Shown: positions 7,382-15,338 of the stretch, piece after piece
How positions within the stretch are numbered: position 1 is the first letter of the stretch
Layout of the letters: every line of letters begins with the position of its first letter
NCBI RefSeq assembly: GCF_012396015.1
Contig: NZ_JAAXOQ010000021.1
Location: 21,288 to 85,287, forward strand
Direction: 5' to 3'
Origin: Tsukamurella spumae
Lineage (GTDB): Bacteria; Actinomycetota; Actinomycetes; Mycobacteriales; Mycobacteriaceae
Length of the DNA: 64,000 nucleotides
Made by a program: the position numbers and the translations under genes
Notes under the pieces: generated by a model
What the model was told of the DNA's origin: nothing
What the model saw: only the letters and a program-made list of their open reading frames with translations
The model's database searches: none

Positions 7382-8614
7382 TCAGGCCGCCTGTTCCGGG
7401 GCCGTGGATCGGTGGACATGCCCTGTCGGGGTTCGGGTTTCGACGGTGTGCCTCCCGGACGGGTCGTCAACGGTTGCGCTGCGCCAGCCGGGGGCTTCCT
7501 TGGCGTAGTTGCATGCCGCGCACAGGCCCTGCCCGTTGCTGTAGCTCGTCGCTCCGCCGGCGGCGTGTGGGGTGATGTGGTCGGTGTGCGCGATCGGCGC
7601 GTCGCAGTAGGGGGTGCGGCAGTACCGATCCCGCACCCGGATGACCTCCGCCAGTCCGTCGGGGAAGAGGCGTTGCCGGGAGTCCATCGCCACCACCGCA
7701 CCCGTCTCCGGCGTCACGAAGAGCCGCTTGACCCAGGCGACGCCGGCGGCGGTGGCTTTCCCGATGAGGTTGCGGGCGATCTCCGCCGGCAGGGGGCCGC
7801 CGCCGTCAAGATGCGCGGTACCGGGCCGGTCACCGAGGAGCACCGTCGCGGGAACGGTGAGGTGCACGGTGACGGGTTGCCCGTCGGCGGTGTCGCGGCC
7901 GGTCAGACGCGTGAACGCGGTGTCGGCCATCAGCTGCGGCCGGGTCCGCAGTTCCTGATCGCGCCCCACATGGGTGTCGGCGTGGGTGCGCAGCGCCGCG
8001 TAGGCGCCGACGGCCTGCGCCATCGGCAGCAGCACCGACAGCCGGGCCATGCCCTCCGGCAGCGGCCGGAGGGTCACCGACCGGTCCTTCTCCGCCGCCG
8101 CATTCCGATCCACCGTGGCGCGGGCGTCCAACCGGTAGGCGACCTGCTCGACCTTCCCCGCCAACTGCTTGAGCCCCAACCCCGCCAGGGTCGCGGGGTC
8201 GGCGCACAGCTCCGTGTCGGCCTGCTGACGGCGGGCGAGGTCCAAATGGGACAGGCCGGCCAGCAGGGTGGGGATCGCCTCCGGGGAGAGGTCACCGTCG
8301 TAGAGGCGGGCGCGGGTGTGCGGCATGTACTTCTCCAACTGCACCGCGCGGGCGAGGAACCGGGCGGCGGTGTTCGGGGAGATGTGCAGGGCGAGCGCGA
8401 CCTCGGCGGCGACGCCCTGCTGCCACCGGTCCTGCGGCACCCCCGCCGCGGCGCGTTCGCAGACCCGTTGCCGGAGCAGGTCCGCCGCGAGTGCGTACTG
8501 CTCGACCGCCAATCGGCAGCGTCGGAGTTCACTCGAACGTAACCGGTCCACCACATCCACACCCACCGCCCCATCAGGAGGCGGGTCATCCTCTACCGCA
8601 AGCTTTTCGTCCAT
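7382..8614 (-). CDS. DUF222 / HNH endonuclease (13E12 repeat family-like)
   Basis: 410 aa with an N-terminal helical DUF222 region (~20-300) and a C-terminal HNH nuclease domain (~335-385). The nuclease part shows RDRYCRTPYCDAPIAHTDHI, then GGATSYSNGQGLCAACNYAK, with the Cys pairs and the central His dyad of HNH folds. These proteins occur in many divergent copies in mycolata and related actinobacteria; some are linked to mobile DNA, and their real function is unclear. It is convergent with XPB (10-bp gap). No partner gene is evident. Confidence 0.88.
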   Translation of the reverse strand: MDEKLAVEDDPPPDGAVGVDVVDRLRSSELRRCRLAVEQYALAADLLRQRVCERAAAGVPQDRWQQGVAAEVALALHISPNTAARFLARAVQLEKYMPHTRARLYDGDLSPEAIPTLLAGLSHLDLARRQQADTELCADPATLAGLGLKQLAGKVEQVAYRLDARATVDRNAAAEKDRSVTLRPLPEGMARLSVLLPMAQAVGAYAALRTHADTHVGRDQELRTRPQLMADTAFTRLTGRDTADGQPVTVHLTVPATVLLGDRPGTAHLDGGGPLPAEIARNLIGKATAAGVAWVKRLFVTPETGAVVAMDSRQRLFPDGLAEVIRVRDRYCRTPYCDAPIAHTDHITPHAAGGATSYSNGQGLCAACNYAKEAPGWRSATVDDPSGRHTVETRTPTGHVHRSTAPEQAA

Positions 8615-8661
8615 ACCAGGACGCTACCCGGACCCACCGACAAGTTTTCGAGATGAGGCGA

Positions 8662-10038
8662 CTAGGTAGAACGCATGCCCGGCACGCGGCTCCCTCGCCC
8701 CGCCACCAGCACCGCGACGGCCGCCATCGCTGGCACCGCCGACCAGAGCGCAACGGCGACGTACCCGCCCTGCGCGGGAAGGAGCGCACCGTCGGGCGTG
8801 GCACGGGCGAGGAGGAATCCCGCGAGCGCGCTACCGACCGCGAATCCGACGGCCCTGGCGATCTGATTGACCGCCATGGCACTGGCGGTCTCGGACTGCG
8901 GCGTCCCGTCGAGCACGAGACGCGGCATCACCGCGGACGCCCCGCCGACGCCGAGACCCAGCGCCGCGAACGCGAGCAGCACCGCCGGGAGGTGGTCCCG
9001 TCCGGCGACGAACACCCCGGCAGCGAGGACCACGAGAGACGAAGCCGCGGCGAAGGTCCCGCGCGGGCCGAGCCGGTCCGATGCCCGCGGCACGAGCCTG
9101 CCCGCGACGAAGCCGAGTACCGAGAACGGGATCAGCGCGGCGCCGGCCAGCACACCGGGGAGGGCGAAGCCGTACGCCGCACCCGATGGCACCTGGACGT
9201 ACCGCGTGAGATCGCTGAACAGCAGGTACATCCCGATCCCGGCCACCAGCATCGCCAGGTTCGCGGCGGCCACGACCGGACGCGCGGCGAGCCTCAGGTC
9301 CACGAGGGGCGCGTCGGTCCGGAGCTCGACGGCGGCCCACGCCACGAGCACGGCGACGGTACCGGCGAGCACGCCCAGTGCCGCCCCCGGCCGACTCCAG
9401 AGCGCGGGCTCCGCGACGAGCAGCAGCACACCGAGGGTGCCCACACCGAGCAGGAGCGCGCCGGGCACGTCGATCCGCGGGCGCACCCCGGGTTCGTCGA
9501 CGGGGACCACCCGCCACGCGACGGCGAGGGCGACCAGGGTGATCGCGAGCCCGGTTCCGTAGGCCGCGCGCAGGCCGAGCAACTGATCGACGAGGCTGAT
9601 CAACGGGTACCCCACGCCGATGCCCACCGTCGACGCGACCGACAGCGACGCGATCGTCCTCGCCGCCCGCTCGGTCCCGAGGGCACTGCGGGCCACACTG
9701 ATCAGCAGTGGCACCAGCGCCGTGCCCACGCCCTGCAGCGCGCGACCCAGCAGGAGCACGCCGAACGGTAGGGGCAGCACCGTCAGGACACCGCCGAGAG
9801 CCACCGGGCCGAGCGTGCCGAGGATCGTGCGTCGGCGGAGCGGTCCGGCGCCGAGCCGGCCGAGCACGGGCCCCGCGATCGCGCCCGCGAACAGCGTGAT
9901 CGTCAGGGTCCACTGGGCGGCGCCCAGCGACACGTCCTCGGACCAAGCCACGGCGGTGATGAGCGGCGCCCCGACGCTCCCGATCACCGCCGCGCAGAGG
10001 GCGACGGTGACCAGCGCACCGGGGAGCCGCCCGGTCAC
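8662..10038 (-). CDS. MFS transporter, drug-efflux type
   Basis: A GTG start at 10038 overlaps the TetR stop (GTGA), giving 458 aa that begin directly with a membrane helix (MTGRLPGALVTVALCAAVIG). The frame is open further upstream inside tetR, but that part is antisense-like Arg-rich sequence. About 14 hydrophobic segments with LGRLGAGPLRRR in the first cytoplasmic loop and GRALQGVGTALVP (motif C-like) place it near the DHA2 group of H+-coupled multidrug exporters. Translational coupling to the TetR regulator suggests a drug- or metabolite-inducible efflux unit. Substrate unknown. Confidence 0.85.
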   Translation of the reverse strand: MTGRLPGALVTVALCAAVIGSVGAPLITAVAWSEDVSLGAAQWTLTITLFAGAIAGPVLGRLGAGPLRRRTILGTLGPVALGGVLTVLPLPFGVLLLGRALQGVGTALVPLLISVARSALGTERAARTIASLSVASTVGIGVGYPLISLVDQLLGLRAAYGTGLAITLVALAVAWRVVPVDEPGVRPRIDVPGALLLGVGTLGVLLLVAEPALWSRPGAALGVLAGTVAVLVAWAAVELRTDAPLVDLRLAARPVVAAANLAMLVAGIGMYLLFSDLTRYVQVPSGAAYGFALPGVLAGAALIPFSVLGFVAGRLVPRASDRLGPRGTFAAASSLVVLAAGVFVAGRDHLPAVLLAFAALGLGVGGASAVMPRLVLDGTPQSETASAMAVNQIARAVGFAVGSALAGFLLARATPDGALLPAQGGYVAVALWSAVPAMAAVAVLVAGRGSRVPGMRST

Positions 10039-10616
10039 GAGGCCGGCCGGTTGGTCTCGGCGCGCACGTGCTCGAACAGCCCGGGCCGGATCAGGGTCCG
10101 CACGCCGTCGGCCCAGGGCGCGTCGACCTCGCCGACGCCGAGCGCGGCGCCCGCGTTGAGCAGCATGCCGAAGGCCAGGAAGGTCTTGACGGTGACGGGA
10201 TCGAGCCCCGTGCCGCCCGCAGTGGTGTCCCACAGGCTCGCGAAGCAGTCGCGGACCACGTCGCGGACCTCGGGATCCCCGCACGCGGCGAAGCCCTGGA
10301 GCTGCAGCCGGAGGGCCGTGTCGTCGGCGAGGTTGTCGTAGTACTCGGCGCCCATCCGCGAGAGCGCCTCGATCCCGACGGTGCCCTGGCCCGCCCTCGC
10401 CATCGCGTCGACCAGTCCGCCGAACGCCTCGGTGACCAATTGCAGGAACAGCGCCTTCTTCGTGCCGAACATCCGGAACACGTACGCCTGCGTGATCCCC
10501 GCCTCCGCAGCGACGGTGTCGATCGACGCTCCGTGCAGGCCGTGCGCGCCGAACTCACGCGCGGCGATCCCCAATACCTGCGCTCTGCGTTCGGATCCGC
10601 TCATTCGGGTGGCCAC
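10035..10616 (-). CDS. TetR-family transcriptional regulator
   Basis: 193 aa from the GTG at 10616, or 189 aa from the ATG at 10604. The N-terminal helix-turn-helix (ASIDTVAAEAGITQAYVFRM FGTKKALF, residues ~27-55) is classic TetR; the rest is the ligand domain. The predicted promoter places the transcript start at about 10616, so the GTG would be a leaderless start, and no ribosome site precedes either codon. Its stop overlaps the efflux gene start, so the pair forms an autoregulated operon. It probably represses itself and the MFS gene until a ligand binds. Confidence 0.88.
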   Translation of the reverse strand: MATRMSGSERRAQVLGIAAREFGAHGLHGASIDTVAAEAGITQAYVFRMFGTKKALFLQLVTEAFGGLVDAMARAGQGTVGIEALSRMGAEYYDNLADDTALRLQLQGFAACGDPEVRDVVRDCFASLWDTTAGGTGLDPVTVKTFLAFGMLLNAGAALGVGEVDAPWADGVRTLIRPGLFEHVRAETNRPAS

Positions 10617-10652
10617 CCGAATAGATTAGTAGTTACTAATTACTAATCACAA
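10603..10652 (-). promoter_or_regulatory. tetR promoter with two operator palindromes
   Basis: Leftward -35 TTGTGA (10652-10647) and -10 TAATCT (10628-10623) are 18 bp apart. The start point would fall near 10616, on the GTG codon. Between and downstream lie ATTAGTA-GT-TACTAAT (10625-10640), another TACTAAT (10641-10647) and a perfect 20-bp palindrome, ATTCGGGTGG with its complement (10603-10622), spanning both candidate start codons. These are plausible TetR operators for autoregulation. The -35 lies inside the 3' end of the upstream 85-aa gene. Confidence 0.6.
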
Positions 10653-10893
10653 CCCCGCGCCCCTCGGCGACCACGTCCAACGGACGGCACGGGCACCACC
10701 CTCCGCGCGTCACCGGAGGCCTCGCCCGCCCGACGGCGATCGATCCGTGCAGGGTCCTGTCCGACCCCCAGTGCAGAATCTCGTGCGTCCACGGCTCGAG
10801 CAGGATCTGACGCCGCTCGTACAGCTCGACGTGGGTGCGGCGGAGCTCGCCGAAGCGTGCCCACAGGTCCGCGAGATGGTCGTGGAATCGCAT
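10636..10893 (-). CDS. small conserved-looking hypothetical protein
   Basis: 85 aa starting MRFHDHLADLWARFGELRRT. It has an amphipathic N-terminal helix, an aromatic middle (EPWTHEILHWGSDRTLHGSI) and a Cys pair in GGWCPCRP near the end. The DLW-RF-ELRR-H-ELYERR pattern resembles short actinobacterial proteins of unknown function that I have met, but I cannot name the family. It is oriented with tetR, and its last codons overlap the tetR -35 and operator repeats. No membrane segment or signal peptide. The 134 bp to its right (10894-11027) hold no recognisable feature. Confidence 0.55.
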   Translation of the reverse strand: MRFHDHLADLWARFGELRRTHVELYERRQILLEPWTHEILHWGSDRTLHGSIAVGRARPPVTRGGWCPCRPLDVVAEGRGVVISN

Positions 10894-11027
10894 TGGTCAC
10901 CCGCCTTTTCGTCGGATCGTGCATCACTTGCCACGATCCTGCGGGACCCGCGGGGCCGGGTCCAGCGAGTATTTCTACCGCCATTCGGTGGCGATACTGA
11001 ACGGTCGCCCCGGGGCGCCGCGGGCGT

Positions 11028-11930
11028 TCACCCCAGGGCGGGTGTGAGGAAGATCCGGTAGAAGTAGTCGTGCAGCGCGACCATGGCCGGCGTGAACTCC
11101 CGGCCGCGGTCCCAGGTGAGCCCGATCCGCATGTCCGGCACCGGATCCGCCAACAGCGTCGTGTCGATCCTGCGCCCCTCGAGCGACCACGGACGGTAGA
11201 CCATGTCCGACAGGATCGTCACGGCGTTGCCGTTCGCGACCACGCTGCGGATCGCCTCGATCGACGAGGTCTTGATGAGGACGTTCATCGGTCGCTCCTG
11301 CCAGTAGGAACGGGTGGTGACGGCCGCCTCGTCGACGGTGAGCAGGGCGTACGGGTACTGCTCGACATCGGCGAGGCGCACGCCCTCCCGGCCCGCGAGC
11401 GGATGCGTCGGCGCCATCCACAGTCGCCGCCGTGAGTGCACGAAGGTCTCGTACTGGAGCTGCGAGTCGTCGGCCAGGTTCGAGGTGAGGAGCAGACCGA
11501 AGTCCAGGTCACCCGCCACGACTCTGTCCTCGATGGGCTGCCGGTCCATCTCGGACCACTCGACCTTGAGCCCGGGGTACAGCACCGCCAATTGCTGCAC
11601 GTGATGCGGCAGGAAGTACCCCATCACGGTGTACGACACCCCGACGCGCAGGGTCCCCGACACCGTCAGGTCCGCCGGCGTCACGCCCTCCGCCTCCTCG
11701 AGGAGTTGCAGGATCTGCCGCGCCTTGGGCAGCAGCGCACGGCCCGTCGGCGTGAGCGCGACGCCGCGGGCGCTGCGGTGGAAGACCGGGGCCTTGAGCC
11801 GCTGCTCGATCTGCTGAACGGCAGCGGTGACCGACGACTGCGAGACGAAGAGCTCGCGCGCCGCCCCGCTGACCTGCCCCGACTCCGCGACGGCCACGAA
11901 ATAGCGCAGTTGCCGCACCGAGAAGCTCAT
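11028..11930 (-). CDS. LysR-type regulator divergent to the pxp-biotin operon
   Basis: 300 aa. The N-terminal winged helix MSFSVRQLRYFVAVAESGQV...SQSSVTAAVQQIEQRLKAPVF is typical LysR, followed by a two-lobed effector domain (~90-295). It is transcribed away from the PxpA-type operon across about 100 bp that contains a TATCGG-5-CCGATA palindrome, so it very likely activates that operon in response to a substrate. Effector unknown. A leftward ATG at 11930 fits family length. Confidence 0.88.
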   Translation of the reverse strand: MSFSVRQLRYFVAVAESGQVSGAARELFVSQSSVTAAVQQIEQRLKAPVFHRSARGVALTPTGRALLPKARQILQLLEEAEGVTPADLTVSGTLRVGVSYTVMGYFLPHHVQQLAVLYPGLKVEWSEMDRQPIEDRVVAGDLDFGLLLTSNLADDSQLQYETFVHSRRRLWMAPTHPLAGREGVRLADVEQYPYALLTVDEAAVTTRSYWQERPMNVLIKTSSIEAIRSVVANGNAVTILSDMVYRPWSLEGRRIDTTLLADPVPDMRIGLTWDRGREFTPAMVALHDYFYRIFLTPALG

Positions 11931-11940
11931 GGGGCCAGGC

Positions 11941-11957
11941 TATCGGTTCTGCCGATA
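11941..11957. promoter_or_regulatory. LysR box (TATCGG-N5-CCGATA)
   Basis: A perfect 6+5+6 palindrome lies 10 bp upstream of the lysR start codon and about 80 bp upstream of the pxpA-like start. The spacing and dyad fit the T-N11-A pattern of LysR recognition sites. A second, weaker dyad (ATTGAAG with CTTCCCAAT) follows to 11986 and could be the activation half. Binding is inferred. Confidence 0.6.
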
Positions 11958-12034
11958 TTGAAGGATCAGATATTTGTTCTTCCCAATACCCGGGCGCTTT
12001 CGTAGGTTATGCCTCAGATCACAGAAGGAGACCC

Positions 12035-12814
12035 GTGACCACCACGATCGATATCAATTGCGACATGAGCGAGGGCTTCGGCGCATGGTCCTTCGGCGAC
12101 GACGTCGACGCGCAGATGATGCCCCTGGTCAGCTCGATCAATGTCGCCGCCGGCTTCCACGCCGGTGATCCGAGGATCATCGCCCGCACCGTCGCTCTGG
12201 CACGCGAGCACGGCGTCGGCGTCGGCGTGCACCCCGGTTTCCGCGACCTCGCCGGATTCGGCCGCCGGCACATCGACGCGCGCCCCGAGGAACTGGTGGA
12301 CGACTGCGTCTACCAGTTGGGCGCGGTGCGGGAGTTCGTGGCCCTGAACGGCCTGCGCCTGCAGCACTTCAAGCTGCACGGCGCCCTCTACATGCACGCC
12401 TCGCGCGACGCCGCCTTCGCCGAATCGCTGATCGGCACGCTGCACCGGATCGACCCGGAGCTCCCGGTCCTCGTCATGGCCGGCTCCGTCATCGAGGGCG
12501 TGGCCCGCGAGCGCGCACACCCGGTGATCCGGGAGTTCTACGCCGACCGGCACTACGGCCCCGACGGGCAGATCGTCTTCACCCGCGATGTCGGGGCACT
12601 CTCCCCGGACGAGGTGGCGGCCAAGGTGATCCGCGCCTGCCGCGACGGTGTCGTCACCGCCGTCGACGGCACCACCGTCCGGGTGCCCTTCGAATCCATC
12701 TGCATCCACAGCGATACCCGCGGCGCGATCGACCTGATGACCAGCACCCGGTCCGCGCTCGACGGTGCCGGGATCACCGTCCGCTCCTTCGCGCCGCCCG
12801 TCCCCCTGTCCTGA
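12035..12814 (+). CDS. LamB/YcsF family protein, 5-oxoprolinase subunit A-like
   Basis: 259 aa from a GTG with GAAGGAG 6 nt upstream. The family signature DINCDMSEGFGAW opens the protein, followed by GFHAGDP near residue 47 and KLHGALYMH near 112. PxpA works with PxpB and PxpC in ATP-dependent opening of 5-oxoproline (pyroglutamate). This copy departs from the usual pattern I know: the residue before GFHAGD is Ala (SINVAAGFHAGD) where ACGFHAGD is usual, and KPHGALY reads KLHGALY. With the biotin genes that follow, another lactam or cyclic amide substrate is possible. Function at family level is sure; substrate is not. Confidence 0.85.
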   Translation: MTTTIDINCDMSEGFGAWSFGDDVDAQMMPLVSSINVAAGFHAGDPRIIARTVALAREHGVGVGVHPGFRDLAGFGRRHIDARPEELVDDCVYQLGAVREFVALNGLRLQHFKLHGALYMHASRDAAFAESLIGTLHRIDPELPVLVMAGSVIEGVARERAHPVIREFYADRHYGPDGQIVFTRDVGALSPDEVAAKVIRACRDGVVTAVDGTTVRVPFESICIHSDTRGAIDLMTSTRSALDGAGITVRSFAPPVPLS

Positions 12815-12871
12815 CGCTCCGACCAGCACCGCGCACAGCACCCCGAACGACACCGAAAGAGAGGACCCGCC

Positions 12872-13120
12872 ATGAGTATCCATGAGGTTCCCGCACCCCT
12901 TCCCGGCACCTTCTACCAGCAGGAGTCCCCCACCAGCCCGCCGTTCGTGACCGTGGGATCGGTGGTCGCCGTCGGCGACCAGATCGGCCTCATCGAGGTG
13001 ATGAAGATGTTCAACCCGATCACCGCCGACGTGGCCGGCACGGTCGTGGAGATCCTCGTCGCATCGGAGGATCCGGTCGACGTGGGCCAGACGCTGCTGC
13101 GCATCGAAGTGGCCGACTGA
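12872..13120 (+). CDS. biotin carboxyl carrier protein (AccB-like, short)
   Basis: 82 aa, essentially a bare biotinyl domain. The biotinylation motif EVMKMF puts the modified lysine at residue 45, within the usual beta-barrel (VTVGSVVAVGDQIGLIEVMK, then DVAGTVVEILV). It lacks the long Ala/Pro linker of acetyl-CoA carboxylase AccB. It lies between the PxpA-like gene and a biotin carboxylase, with AGAGAGGA upstream, so it probably carries CO2 for this operon rather than for fatty-acid synthesis. Confidence 0.9.
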   Translation: MSIHEVPAPLPGTFYQQESPTSPPFVTVGSVVAVGDQIGLIEVMKMFNPITADVAGTVVEILVASEDPVDVGQTLLRIEVAD

Positions 13121-14472
13121 TGGCCCGGATCGAACGACTCCTCGTCGCCAACCGTGGCGAGATCGCAGTGCGGGTGATCCGCGCGGCGCAGGAGATGGGC
13201 ATCGTCGCGATCGCCGCGTACAGCGACGCCGATGAGTCCTCCCTCGCGGTGCTTCTCGCCGACGAGGCGATCAACATCGGCGGCGCACACGCCAAGAAGA
13301 GCTACCTCAACCCGGAGGCACTGCTCGCCGCAGCGCGCACGGTGAACGCCGACGCGGTGCACCCGGGCTACGGATTCCTGTCCGAGAACGCCGATTTCGC
13401 CCGGGCCGTCACCGACGCCGGAATGGTCTGGATCGGGCCCGCCGCGGCGACCATCTCGCGGATGGGCCACAAGGCGGAGGCCATCGCCACCGCACGGTCC
13501 GCGGGCGTACCCGTGGTCCCGGGCAGCGACGGCCTGCTGACCGACGCCGACGATGCGGTGGCATGTGCCCGGCGGATCGGCTATCCGGTACTGCTCAAGG
13601 CCGCAGCCGGGGGCGGTGGGCGCGGGATCCGCATCGCCGGCAGCGACGACGAGGTCGCGCAGGCCTTCGCGGAGGCTCGGCAAGAGGCCGAGGCGGCCTT
13701 CGGCGACGCCGGCATCTACCTGGAGAAGTTCATCGCGCGCGCTCGGCACATCGAGGTGCAGGTCCTCGGCGACGGCACGGACGCGGTGCACTTCTTCGAG
13801 CGCGACTGCTCACTGCAGCGGCGCCGGCAGAAGGTCTGGGAGGAGGCGCCCGCCGCGATCCTCGACGAGGCCACCCGCACCGCGCTGTGCACCTCGGCGG
13901 TCGCTCTCACCCGCTCCGTCGGGTACGTGGGCGCCGGCACCATCGAGTACCTCTACGACCCGGACACCGGCGAGTACTACTTCATCGAGATGAACACCCG
14001 CATCCAGGTGGAGCACCCGATCACCGAGGAGATCTGCGGCGTGGACCTGATCCGCGCCATGATCACCGTGTGCCAGGGTGACCCGCTGCCGTACCGCCAG
14101 GACCGGATCCACCGGCGGGGGCACGCGATCGAGGTGCGGATCAACGCGGAGGATCCGGCCGCCGGTTTCCGCCCCTCCCCCGGCACGATCGACAACGTCG
14201 ACTGGGCCCAGGGGCCCGGGGTGCGCGTGGATTCGCTGGTCTACTCCGGATACCGGATCCCGCCGTTCTACGACTCCATGATCGGCAAGCTGATCGTGTG
14301 GGCGGAGACCCGCGAACAGGCACTGGCCCGGCTCGCGCGTGCGCTGCGCGAGACCGAGCTGGTCGGCCCGGCGACGACGCTGCCCTTCTTCGAGGAGCTC
14401 CTCGCCGAGGACGATGTCCGCAACAACGAGCTGCACACCACGTGGATCGAACAACGAACGGAGACCCGGTGA
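13120..14472 (+). CDS. biotin carboxylase subunit (AccC-like)
   Basis: 450 aa, normal for a stand-alone biotin carboxylase. The N-terminal domain starts ERLLVANRGEIAVRVIRAAQ; the ATP-grasp domain has the GGGGRGIR loop and the active-site segment EMNTRIQVEHPITEE; the C-terminal biotin-carboxylase domain follows. It would use ATP and bicarbonate to carboxylate the small carrier encoded just before it (stop and start overlap). No carboxyltransferase gene is present, which is unusual: the acceptor may be the Pxp-type proteins' substrate. Confidence 0.92.
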   Translation: MARIERLLVANRGEIAVRVIRAAQEMGIVAIAAYSDADESSLAVLLADEAINIGGAHAKKSYLNPEALLAAARTVNADAVHPGYGFLSENADFARAVTDAGMVWIGPAAATISRMGHKAEAIATARSAGVPVVPGSDGLLTDADDAVACARRIGYPVLLKAAAGGGGRGIRIAGSDDEVAQAFAEARQEAEAAFGDAGIYLEKFIARARHIEVQVLGDGTDAVHFFERDCSLQRRRQKVWEEAPAAILDEATRTALCTSAVALTRSVGYVGAGTIEYLYDPDTGEYYFIEMNTRIQVEHPITEEICGVDLIRAMITVCQGDPLPYRQDRIHRRGHAIEVRINAEDPAAGFRPSPGTIDNVDWAQGPGVRVDSLVYSGYRIPPFYDSMIGKLIVWAETREQALARLARALRETELVGPATTLPFFEELLAEDDVRNNELHTTWIEQRTETR

Positions 14473-15338
14473 GCACCCGCTACACCCCGGGCGGCGACGA
14501 GCACCTGTTCGTCGAGCTGTCCGAATCGATGTCCCTGGACGCCTTCTTCCGCGGCATCCTGATCACCCGCGAGCTCGCCGCACGCAACCTGCCGGGTGTC
14601 ACGGAGATCTGCCCGGCCAACGCCTCCTACCAGGTGCGCTTCGACCCCGACGTGCTGAGCGTGCAGACACTGCGCGCCGAGCTCGAGGCGATCGAAGCCG
14701 GGCTCGGCACGACGGAGGCCGTGCTCGACACCCGGATCGTCGAGATCCCGGTGCTGTACAACGATCCGTGGACGCACGAGACACTCATGCGATTCCGCGA
14801 CCGGCACCAGGCCCCCGAGGCCACGGACCTCGAGTACGCCGCCCGCATCAACGGCTACACCGATGCCGAGCGATTCATCGAAGCGCACTCGGCCACACCG
14901 TGGTTCGTGTCCATGGTCGGCTTCGTCGCCGGCCTGCCGTTCATGTACCAGATGGTCGAACGGGACCGCCAGATCCAGGTGCCCAAGTACCTGCGGCCCC
15001 GCACCGACACGCCGAAGGGCACACTCGGCTACGGCGGGGCGTTCAGCTGCATCTACTCCGTCCGCGGCGCCGGCGGGTACCAGATGTTCGGCATCACACC
15101 GGTTCCCATCTACGACCCGGAGCAGCGCGCCCCGCACCTGCGGGAGTTCATGATCTTCTTCCGCCCCGGAGACATCGTGAAGTTCCGTCCCATCGACCGC
15201 GCCGAGTACGACGCGATCGAGGCCGAGGCGCAGGCCGGGCGGTACGCCCCGCGCACGGCCCCGGTCCGGTTCGACCTCGCCGAGTTCACCGCCGACCCCA
15301 CCGGCTACCCCGCGACACTCCTGGAGGCACTCCCGTGA
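14469..15338 (+). CDS. 5-oxoprolinase subunit B-like (KipI/PxpB family)
   Basis: GTG start at 14469, overlapping the biotin carboxylase stop (GTGA); 289 aa. The frame is open upstream but there it is antisense-like. The N-terminal ~90 residues match the alpha/beta PxpB fold (GDEHLFVELSES, ANASYQVRFDP). The C-terminal half has the cyclophilin-like barrel with LGYGGAFSCIYSVRGAGGYQ and FGITPVPIYDP. PxpB pairs with PxpC. The sequence is divergent from typical PxpB: the usual GFPYLGG region reads GLPFMYQM. This again suggests a different substrate. Confidence 0.85.
   Translation: MSTRYTPGGDEHLFVELSESMSLDAFFRGILITRELAARNLPGVTEICPANASYQVRFDPDVLSVQTLRAELEAIEAGLGTTEAVLDTRIVEIPVLYNDPWTHETLMRFRDRHQAPEATDLEYAARINGYTDAERFIEAHSATPWFVSMVGFVAGLPFMYQMVERDRQIQVPKYLRPRTDTPKGTLGYGGAFSCIYSVRGAGGYQMFGITPVPIYDPEQRAPHLREFMIFFRPGDIVKFRPIDRAEYDAIEAEAQAGRYAPRTAPVRFDLAEFTADPTGYPATLLEALP

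Noticed and set aside
5428..7701. Long leftward 757-codon frame antisense to integrase and XPB
   Set aside because: Arg/Gly/His-rich, no domain, and fully covered by two well-supported genes; typical antisense open frame in GC-rich DNA.
12014..12883. Leftward 289-codon frame opposite the PxpA-like gene
   Set aside because: Low-complexity antisense reading of a clear LamB/YcsF protein.
13553..14081. Short frames inside the biotin carboxylase gene
   Set aside because: No independent ribosome site or family signature; composition of shadow frames.
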